This document shows positions 56,697 to 64,000 of a stretch of DNA of 64,000 bases, piece after piece (position 1 is the first letter of the stretch; every line of letters starts with the position of its first letter). The notes under the pieces were generated by a model. It saw only the letters and a list, made by a program, of their open reading frames with translations, searched no databases and had not been told where the DNA came from. Source of the stretch: Undaria pinnatifida (Eukaryota; Sar; Phaeophyceae; Laminariales; Alariaceae); NCBI GenBank assembly GCA_012845835.1, contig JABAKD010000021.1:2376685-2440684 (forward strand), in the 5' to 3' direction. Both the position numbers and the translations under genes were made by a program.

Positions 56697-58215
56697 GAGA
56701 GGGGTCCAATGCCTTTCCGAGTCGAGCGTAGCTCGACTGATGTATGCGATGGGTTTTTATGGAGCCGTCCGTCTGCTCCTGTTCGAGAGCGGCTCCGAAC
56801 CCGTCGATGCAGCCATCGCAGTACACGTGGAACGGGCGAGTGCCGTCGGCGACGGCGTCCCAATCAGGGAAAACGAGGACCGGCGGGGTCGTGAGCTCCG
56901 CCAAGATTTCTCTCACCAACTTCTCCATAGCAGGCGTGAAGGCAAACTTTACCCCCTTCCGAAGGAGAGCGTTAATAGGACGAAGTCTCTTCGATAAGTC
57001 GGGCAAATATTTGCGGTAATAGTTGATACCACCCATGAGTGCGCGCACTTGCTTAACGTCAGTGGGCATCGGCATATTGGTCAATGCCGACACTTTTTCC
57101 GAATTTGGGCGTAGGCCTGCTGGAGAAATAGAGTGGCCTAGAAAGTTCGCATCGGTAGCGCCCAAACGCGCCTTCGAGGGGGAAAGCTTGAGATTGTGCT
57201 TTCGAAGGCGTTCGAAGAGAGGGCGAATCGTCCGAACATGCGTTAACGGGTCGGAGTTGAACACGATGACATCGTCGAGGTAAGCTGTCACCTGTGTCAA
57301 GCCCTTGATCACCTCATTGATAACCTTGACGAACCACCCAGGCGAGGCGCTGCTGCCCTGGGGCATAACGAGCCACTCATAAAGGCCCGTGGGTGTGCAG
57401 AACGCTGTAAGGGGAACTGTGTCCTTGTGTGCCATTATCTGGTGGAACGAGAAAACCAAGTCGAACAGGGAAAACACCCGACCTGAGCCCAAGGAGTCCA
57501 GGACCTGGTCCACGCGCGGAATCGGCAGCTGGCTGAGCTTGCTAATGTGGTTGAGCTTCTTGTAGTTCACCGTGATCCTCACACCGCCAGATTTTTTCGG
57601 GATGACCACCAGCGGGCTCGAGTACGGTGAGGTCGAGTGCTGAATCAGCCCAGCCGCGAGGTACTGGTCAAGGGTCGCGTCCACTTCTCTGGCCAGTATA
57701 GGGTTTATGCGATGGGGCCGTGAAGTGACCGGAGCGCTGCCCCCCGAAACCGAGATTTCAAAGGGCATTAGGGAGCATGACCCAAAATCCATCTTCGAGG
57801 TGGAGAACACGTCAGAAACGTCGCAGAGCACATCCCCCAGTTGCTCAATGGTCGGGGGGTCCCAACCAGGGTCGTGCAAGTCGAACGCAATCTCCTGCAG
57901 GTGCGGTGGGAGTCGGGCCCAGACGCGCAGAAATGCAGAACGTTGGACCGGGTTCAAACGTTCCATAAGCGTCGGCGAGGGCGACGGTACGGCGGGAACT
58001 ATCCCCTCCGCGCCGGTCGGGCTCGCGACCGCAGAGACCTGGCTGTCCGAAGTCTGGCCAGGGTGGGGACCCGCAGCCTTGATAGGGTGTTGCAAGGCAC
58101 CCAGCGGGATGCGCAAAAGTGGGGCGTCGGCGACCCCGATAAGGTCGCCTGGCTCGAGGTCCGCGACACCTATGACGGGAAGCACCCGTCGTCCTGAAGC
58201 AACAAAGTGTTTCTG
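56694..58215 (-). CDS. Gypsy reverse transcriptase and RNase H N-terminus
   Basis: RT motifs: RPHRINP, IQHSTSPYSSPLVVIPKKSG, RITVNYKKLN (motif 1/2), LFDLVFSFHQI (motif A Asp), MPQGSSASPG (motif B), TAYLDDVIVF (catalytic YLDD), NFLGHSISPAGLRP and ALMGGINYYRKYLPDLS. RNase H begins at PFHVYCDGCIDGFGAAL, with its first catalytic Asp. The frame shifts at the T5 tract 56754-56758, after which the true frame reads PIAYISRATLDSERHW to the TGA. The start codon at 58264-58266 belongs to copia sequence. Confidence 0.85.
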
Positions 58216-58904
58216 TTCACTGTAGCAATCCCTATATTTCCTTTCTCCATCCATCAAAAAGCACACGCGTCAGGCTTGCATTGCATAAATCCCAAAGTGA
58301 GCAAACACCTACTAAGGTGTGCATGCCACTGTCTTGATGCCTGATATTATGCCGTACAGACGCTTATTCAGCCGGACAATTTCCCCAGACAATCTCCCGC
58401 AACCCTGGGGCAATCGCATGTGAACGTCCTGCTCCAGACGAGATTGCACGAACTTCTGCTCAACGTCAAAATGGCACGAGTTCAGTTCGCACGCCAAAGC
58501 AGCTAAGGACCGAACAATCGAACCGAAACAGGGGGCGCAAACAAGTCTCCAAAACTCACCTTCATTTTATCCTGTTCCCCCCGAGCTACAGATCTTGACT
58601 CCGACGTAGTGGGCCTTCCAAACTAATGTTCCTTCCAGTTGAAGACCCACTTGGCGCCGATGTAGTTGTCAACAGGTTGCCATAACGGCTCGAATGTCCC
58701 CGCATCGAGAAGTCCACGGTACGCATGCCTGTGGGAATATTGCTTGTCGTGGGCGAATTCCGACCGCATGGCCTCGTTGTATTTCTTCGGGACCTTCAGA
58801 TCACTCCCAACAATGCGGCAGATCTGGGGGCTCATGAGGCGGTCGCTGGTCGTGTAGGGAGGCGTTGATGTCGTTGTGGGTTGCGAGTAGCCCCGGCAAT
58901 GCAC
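58215..58904 (-). pseudogene. Copia RT, 5' part
   Basis: 58904-58623 encodes VPKKYNEAMRSEFAH, RGLLDAGTFEP and NYIGAKWVFNWKEH. 58497-58312 encodes CHFDVEQKFVQSRLEQDVHM, RLPQGCGRLSG and VRLNKRLYG (RT motif A region). After a frameshift the frame continues QASRQWHAHLSRCLLTLGF, DACAF and stops at the junction with gypsy near 58215. The sequence that should follow (HVDD) is found at 52250. Confidence 0.8.
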
Positions 58905-59008
58905 TTGATTTCCCCCCGCGTCCCCCTCCCATGCTGGCGTTCCTTGCGGTCGATGTGAGGTGGAATCTCCTCGCAGTCCCCTATACCCGGCGGCAACTTA
59001 TCGCGGCG

Positions 59009-59628
59009 TCAGGCGTCGACGATCTCACCCGTATTCAACATCGATCCCAGCGCCGTGGCGTCCATCCTCGACATTAGACGAACCCGGCGGGCCGAAGACT
59101 GGTACACCGGCGAGGGAGATGACTCTTCCGGCGTGGGGGTGGCCTGGGCCGTCTTGGACCTGGTCCGGCTGGATACCAGCGCATGAGGCACCGGCGGCGT
59201 CGTCGACGGCGGGGATGGTGGTGACGACGGCATCGACGAGAGCGGATGCTCGGGCGTGGTTAATAACCGCACCGTCATAGATCGAGTCCGGCCAGATATC
59301 CGAACAGGCAGGGCGATGGCGGCGGTTCCGGGCGATGGCGGCGGTTCCGGGCGCGGAGATGGTGACGACGACAGCGGCAGAGACGGAGGCAGGGACGGCA
59401 GCGGTAGTGAAGGCGGCGTAGAAGGCAGGGGCGGTAGAGGCGGCAGCGACGGCGAAGATGGTGGCGGCGGCGGCGGCACGAACAATGGTGCTGGTTCGTA
59501 TGTGATGGTGAATGTCGGTGCGGGGGCGGATATGGGCACTGAATCCGCCACTGCACCATCCCCCGGCGGCCGGCACCGGCTGAAACGGAACACGTGGATC
59601 CATCCAAACTAAATGGCGTGTGTAGCAA
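59009..59628 (-). pseudogene. Copia integrase-RT linker, Pro/Ser-rich
   Basis: Low-complexity minus-strand ORFs have long Pro/Ser runs and two RTRS motifs (GRTRSMT, SRTRSKT). The trinucleotide-rich DNA (GGCGGCRGC on plus) is open in several frames, so which frame was coding is uncertain. Position between IN and RT supports the assignment. Confidence 0.5.
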
Positions 59629-59731
59629 ACGCCGCCCGTCGAGACCTCGATGACCTTAACGGCAGATGAGGGTAGTTGTAGCCGTTGTTGACAAAAGTAA
59701 AGGTCTTACCGATTGTACAGGGCATTTGATG

Positions 59732-60389
59732 TCACGTGCCACGCGTATCATGCCAGGCTAGAAAAATAGGACCATATGTAGCTCCGGTGTTCGCGACAAG
59801 AACACCTATGACGGCGACCACCACCCGATGTTCGCCTTTGTGGCGGAGCGACTGAAGCAAGCAGCAGCCCAGAATACAGCCTCCGGCCATAGCCGGTTGC
59901 CGTTGGCACCGACGTTGGGAAGGCTGGCGACGTCGACGCCACGAGAAAGGCCCTTGACCTCGCGGCGAGCCGCATGGCTCTCTTTTAGCCCGCGCCATAT
60001 CGCACTCTGTCCCACTGCGTTCTGTTGCGGCTTGCGCGGAACCCGTGTACGCTCGGCAGATCTCAACGGAGTCGTAATGGTCCACGTAGCTGTTTCTGAT
60101 GATTTCGCCACCGTTGTCTGAGCGGAACCACTTCGGCGACCCCATGTCGTTCATGTCGGCGACGAACTTCTTCACGAACGTCGTTGTCTCACACTTGCTT
60201 TTCGTGCTTTACGGCCGCATCCACCTCAAAGCGATGTCCACAAACATCATCAATTAAAGAGACCCACCCATGGATGCCCCCTGGGGGCCGGCTAGGTCGA
60301 TGTGGACGGTCTCCATTGGCCTTTCCGCGCGCGAAGTTGTCCCCCGCGGCACTCAAGCGCGTACACCCTTGGCCTCCAAGCACCTTCAC
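59732..60389 (-). pseudogene. Copia integrase
   Basis: 60389-60189 has the zinc-region remnant and FARGKANGDRPHRP. After a frameshift, 60175-59732 has FVADMNDMGSPKWFRSDNGG then E, with the second catalytic Asp in SDNGGE. The following AIWRGLKESHAARRE block (Glu region) is in another frame (60111-59806). At least two frameshifts. Confidence 0.7.
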
Positions 60390-60528
60390 ATGGCTGAAGT
60401 GTCCCCGTCAAGGTAACGCCCTGCTGCTTTGCCGCTTCCCTCAGCAAACGCTCGTTTAGGTGTCACGAAGAAAACTGGGACGTGTTGGCATCGATTTTTT
60501 TTTCACGCTTCCCAACGGAAAAGGGGCG

Positions 60529-61527
60529 TTACCTCGGGGCAAGGACGGCTGCAGTATTGGGGCCTACGATGTCCGTGTCATACACTTGCTGGCCAGGGAC
60601 AACAAGGGGCCGAATCACTACCACCCCTTGCTCTACATCGGAGGGATACCCAGAAGTCGGTCCTGTTGGGAACTGCGTCGATGACGCTACACTTACTTTA
60701 CCCGAAGCAGTGGGTGGGAAACGGACATTCGAGGGTACTACCCCTTCTACACGACGGGGGGAACGGGGATGGGAAACAGTCACCTGGGGTGGGGGGGAAA
60801 GTCCACTACCAGAAATTACGGGAACAGCAGTAAAAGCTGTCTTGGGGTTTGAAGTAGGATCGATACGTGCAGCATACAGGTACGAGCCAATCTCGCTACG
60901 GGGAAACGTCAGTTGCTTGTTCAAGAGGTGCACGCCATCCTTGTCGAGCGTAGTGGTCTGTCTCGCCTGTGCGTCATGAGCTGGGAATTTGTTCGACCCT
61001 ATTCCGTGTGTCAAAATTACACAGGCCAAATTAACCTTGACGTCAGTTGCCGCGTGCATGTTTGGGTTGATACTACGTACGCCACGTAGCCTCATCTCCT
61101 TTCCGCTTCCAATGAGGACTGTCTCCTCACCAGGGGGGATCTCTACCCAGCCATACACGTTGTTGCTCGGATCAGTTGTGACGTGGTTCGTTGCACGGCT
61201 ATCAGACACCCAAAGCTCGATACCTGGCGGACCTGTACGTCGGCTCTCCGCGCCACCCACCCCAAGCTGACCAGCTAGGACCATCCCAGTAATTACTACA
61301 CTCCCAAACATTGAATCTGAATCGCCTTGAGCCACCGAGCGAGCCGTCAGTAGATGCAAAGCGCCATGGAGAGATGAAGATGCTCCGGCTTCAGGGATGA
61401 AGGCAGTGACGGGAGCATGGCTGGGCTTCTGTTGCTGCTGTTGAAGTTCGGGGGTCGGCGGCGGTGGCGGCTGTTGCTGTTCATACCCGATGATGGCAAC
61501 CGGAGGTTGGAGCGTCGGCACCATCAC
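60529..61527 (-). pseudogene. Copia protease and pre-integrase region
   Basis: 332 codons. A Pro/Gln-rich start is followed by LWVSDSRATNHVT at the position of the copia aspartic protease motif (usually DSGATxH). Here the Gly after Ser is Arg, so activity is doubtful. VLIGSGKEMRLRGV, VKVNLACVILT and HLLNKQLTFP fit the rest of protease and the pre-integrase spacer. The C-terminal third is Pro/Ser-rich. Confidence 0.7.
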
Positions 61528-61653
61528 CGGCAGCGGTGACGGATTCGACTATTGGTGGTCCAGTGGCTGCGGCGTGCAAGCGTTGTCCTGATCCTGCGAC
61601 GTGTGATACGACAAATCGTAGTACGGGTTGGTTTGGAAGCAGTAATGGTCGTG

Positions 61654-63386
61654 TTAATCGTATCCGGTTTCAGTGGCCTCGTCGTTGGTGGGGTCTAATC
61701 CGTGCGCAAGGAAAGCATGTTCGTAGCCAGCGCCAGCCGCGGTCGAAACGGCAATATTCGCTTGGATGTACGAGTGCTGCCATGGATGCGAGCGGTTGAG
61801 CGTGAACTGAGAGGCAAAACGGCCACCAGGGACGGTATCGGCCGGGCGCGATGGCGCGGTTCCGAGGGGCAGCGGATATCCTTGGTGGACTCGCCACGGG
61901 CAATACTGGTGCACGTGCCCCAGCTCGTTGAAGGTTTGACATCGATTGCGAGGATCAGCGCCGTGTGAAGGTGGCTGGTTACAGACCGGGCGAGGAAAGG
62001 TCGGCGGGCACCGAAAGTAATCATAGTCGCCAGAAGAGGGGGGGCACGAAGGCAAACCGTTTCCCATCCCTTGACTTGCTGCCGCACGACCGCCCCCGTA
62101 CCTGACTCCTCCTCCCCTGCCACCGTAACCTCTTCCTCCGGCGTTCCATTGCTGCGGTCTTCCACCCCAACCATGACCACCACCATGGCTGCCAAACTGC
62201 TGCCGTTGCTTCTGTAGTTGTTGACTTTCTGTGGTCGTTGCTGCTGCTGCGGCTGCTGTTGTCGTCACTGTCGTTGTTGTTGCTGCTGCTGCGGCGGCGG
62301 CTACGGCTGCTGCTGTTGTTGCTGCTGTTGTTGCTGCATTTGATGCTGCGGCTGTCCGCCCTCAATTATCGTTCCTCCTGCTCCCAGCCGCGTCCGCCCC
62401 TACCATCGTTCCCGCCTTATCGAGCACCATCGATTCCCTGGCGCGAGCCGGGCATAAACAGACCATGCCCTGCCCAGTCCCTCAACTCCCGCCCCCTCGC
62501 CATTTCCATCTCTTACTGAGCGCAAAGCATCACATTCTCAAGGTCTTTGGAACCCGAATCTGCAGTCGTGAGCAAAATGCTTTTTTGCACTCCAAAGATG
62601 TGGGAAAGGTTGCGGACAAAATGTCGGTCAGCTGCCTGATATCAAAACATCACTCCATGTGTGCTACGTTTACTCCTGAATAGGCTTCCCCTTGCAAAGT
62701 GTTCGTTGGGAGGTTCCCCATCCTTCATTCTCATGTTGTACCAAGATTGGGCTAGTCTGGACGTTTCGGCTTCGACCTAAGGGGTATAGTCTAGTGTTTC
62801 TTGAAGATTTTCCATCCTTCGCTTGGGCTGCAAGCGGCCCAAATCTGGCGACAAACATGGTTCCAACCACGGTTTGCCTTGCCTACTTTCTTCTTCCCAA
62901 ACTCCTTCATCAAGGCTTCCTGGTCAGCTCCTGCCAGCGCTACCCTTATGTGTTTTTCCGTTCCTACCACAATCTGAACGCCCTCCTGCCTATGAAATGC
63001 TGTCATATGTGCCTGGAATGCCAACACCCTTTGCTCTCTATCTTCTCCTGGCCTGAAAAACCCATCGAAAACAGCAGGCTTATCGCTCTACTGAACAACT
63101 CCAATCGTGTCTGTTTGGAAGACTGTTACCTGGTGCGTCAGTTCCCGTTCCAGAGGTATGGACGTCCCAGAAAGCAAGTGTGTCACTTGTTGCACGGGGT
63201 CGGTGGTGGGGTGGGCGTCGCTCCTAGGTCCTTATTCTTGGGCGAGTGCCCTTTCCTCTCTTCCACCTCCCTTGCACGTGTGGAATCTGCTTCGCGTTCG
63301 GCATCCCTCAAAGCAGCCCGTTGCGTCGCGAGCGTTTGTTTTACTTCGATTTGTTGCTGTTCCCTAAGGCTGGTGAGATATTCCAT
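61654..63386 (-). pseudogene. Copia gag (frameshifted)
   Basis: The probable start Met is at 63386 (MEYLTSLREQQQIE, a helical Glu/Gln/Arg-rich N-terminus). 63027-62791 carries MLAFQAHMTAFHRQEGVQI, ALAGADQEALMKEFG and CSPSEGWKIF. About 62220-62340 is a CAG/CAA-type repeat (CTG/TTG on plus), probably poly-Gln in the original frame. 62268-61654 carries Gly/Arg-rich repeats and a zinc knuckle CQTFNELGHVHQYC, where the second Cys of C-x2-C-x4-H-x4-C is Phe. Multiple frameshifts. Confidence 0.7.
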
Positions 63387-63433
63387 GGTCACCAGGTTTT
63401 CCGGTGCAATCTCAAACACGAGCCACGGTAGCG

Positions 63434-63722
63434 TGAGGGGATGATATAAACACTGGTTACCTCGGTCCCGCGGTATGACGATGGAATCCACGAGAAGTCG
63501 TAGAGACTTGTAGTAGAACCGTCCCAGCAGGGCAAAAGGATTAAGATAAAAGAGAAGCAGCCACGCGGGCGCGTGATCTCATCGCATAGTTTCCGGATCC
63601 CCAGAGCGAAAAATGATAAACATCCAAATCCTCTCATATCGAACTCCCCAACTATCCGTACTGTACTCCGTTCACCACCTAAGCATATATCTACCTAACT
63701 GTTGCACGAGTGTATTCTTACA
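63434..63722 (-). repeat. 5' LTR of the copia element
   Basis: 289 bp, TG...CA, partner of 49260-49555. In sense orientation it begins TGTAAGAATACACTCGTGCA and ends CATCCCCTCA. No clear primer-binding site could be assigned in the bases that follow. Confidence 0.8.
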
Positions 63723-64000
63723 TACGGGATAAAATTTTCCACGCGATCTTGATCGCCGTTGTTTGCTCAAAGTTCCTTCGCCGTGGTGATATTTCCCGCC
63801 TAAACATTGTACGACCAAACTCCATACGAGTGGATACCGTGGGTGGTGTGTTGTACACTGTAGGTGCTAGCACTTAGTTTTGTTGGTACAAGGCTAACAC
63901 ATTGAATGAAGTTCAGGTCGGGCAATGTTGCGGTAGAAGGTTTATACATATTTTCCCACATTGATATGACTGACACCGGTATAAAACTGAGGTTTTATTT
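63723..64000. other. Flank of the copia insertion, nothing recognised
   Basis: Mixed sequence without a supported ORF or repeat partner. It starts with the probable target-site copy TACGG. Confidence 0.5.

Larger units (their letters stand above)
53371..58215 (-). mobile_element. Ty3/gypsy chromodomain retrotransposon, 5'-truncated
   Basis: Domain order on the minus strand is RT, RNase H, linker, zinc-binding region, integrase, chromodomain, then a second small beta-rich domain. RT before integrase defines gypsy, and the chromodomain places it with chromoviruses. No gag, intact protease or 5' LTR is present. The RT ORF start at 58266 lies in copia sequence, and the chimeric junction is at about 58200-58220. 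Reading is broken by a T5 tract at 56754-56758 (one base too many), a TGA at 56691-56693, a T4 tract at 55101-55104 (one base too few) and a TAG at 54016-54018. Apart from these four lesions the frame is continuous over 4.7 kb, so this insertion is much younger than its copia host. Confidence 0.85.
49260..63722 (-). mobile_element. Ty1/copia LTR retrotransposon, interrupted by a gypsy insertion
   Basis: The element is bounded by two related LTRs (49260-49555 and 63434-63722), both TG...CA on the plus strand. The flanking pentamers TAGGG (49255-49259) and TACGG (63723-63727) look like a target-site duplication with one change. In sense (minus) order it has gag (63386 to 61654), protease (61527 to 60529), integrase (60389 to 59732), a Pro/Ser-rich linker (59628 to 59009) and RT (58904 to about 58215). 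Foreign DNA then intervenes, and the rest of RT and RNase H follow (52353 to 51022). The internal order gag-PR-IN-RT-RH defines the copia superfamily. All domains carry frameshifts or lost catalytic residues and the LTRs have diverged, so the copy is old and inactive. Confidence 0.85.

Noticed and set aside
61695-62195. 166-codon minus-strand ORF in another frame of copia gag
   Set aside because: It is an out-of-frame shadow in Gly/Arg-rich gag DNA. The zinc-knuckle frame (61654-62268) is the real one, although part of this frame continues gag after a frameshift.

Overview
This is a eukaryotic nuclear window dominated by mobile DNA and tandem repeats. It contains one convincing spliced host gene and no bacterial-style operons. 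GT-AG introns of 0.6-4.9 kb, a Ty3/gypsy element with a C-terminal chromodomain, a Ty1/copia element, LINE remnants, pogo/Tigger-like DNA transposons and many CTG/CAG and poly-G tracts suit a repeat-rich stramenopile such as a brown alga. That assignment is an inference from style, because no marker gene is present.

Layout. 1-7 kb holds diverged tandem repeat modules and two MITEs. 7.5-10.2 kb is a decayed reverse-transcriptase pseudogene. 10.2-14.1 kb is a dispersed repeat broken by a GA tract, a LINE 3' fragment and a pogo-like element (11.8-13.3 kb), then a tandem duplication. 14-24 kb has a TA-flanked MITE, microsatellites, two isolated exon-like ORFs and a 652-bp tandem duplication. 25-45 kb carries the host gene on the plus strand. 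Its introns contain a second pogo-like element (32.7-34.1 kb), a LINE fragment (40.1-40.4 kb) and a G-rich repeat family. 46.6-47.1 kb is a 71-bp minisatellite. 49.3-63.7 kb is one minus-strand copia element with both LTRs, interrupted in its reverse transcriptase by a 5'-truncated gypsy pol.

The host gene is the main result. Nine exons from 27155 to 44609 join with consistent phases at all eight junctions and encode about 478 residues: a Cys-rich, N-glycosylatable ectodomain, one C-terminal membrane segment and a basic Ser/Arg-rich tail. The start of the ectodomain (a TT-x8-FP-x3-VC pattern) and the motif before the membrane segment (LLGNIGGFW) resemble the two ends of DEG/ENaC/ASIC channel ectodomains. 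The family call is tentative. The 5' exons, including any first membrane helix, were not identified.

The transposons are mostly dead. The copia element has many frameshifts, and its protease and zinc-knuckle residues are lost. The gypsy pol has only two homopolymer frameshifts and two stop codons. The two pogo-like elements retain only a transposase C-terminus that ends in a PIP-box-like peptide.
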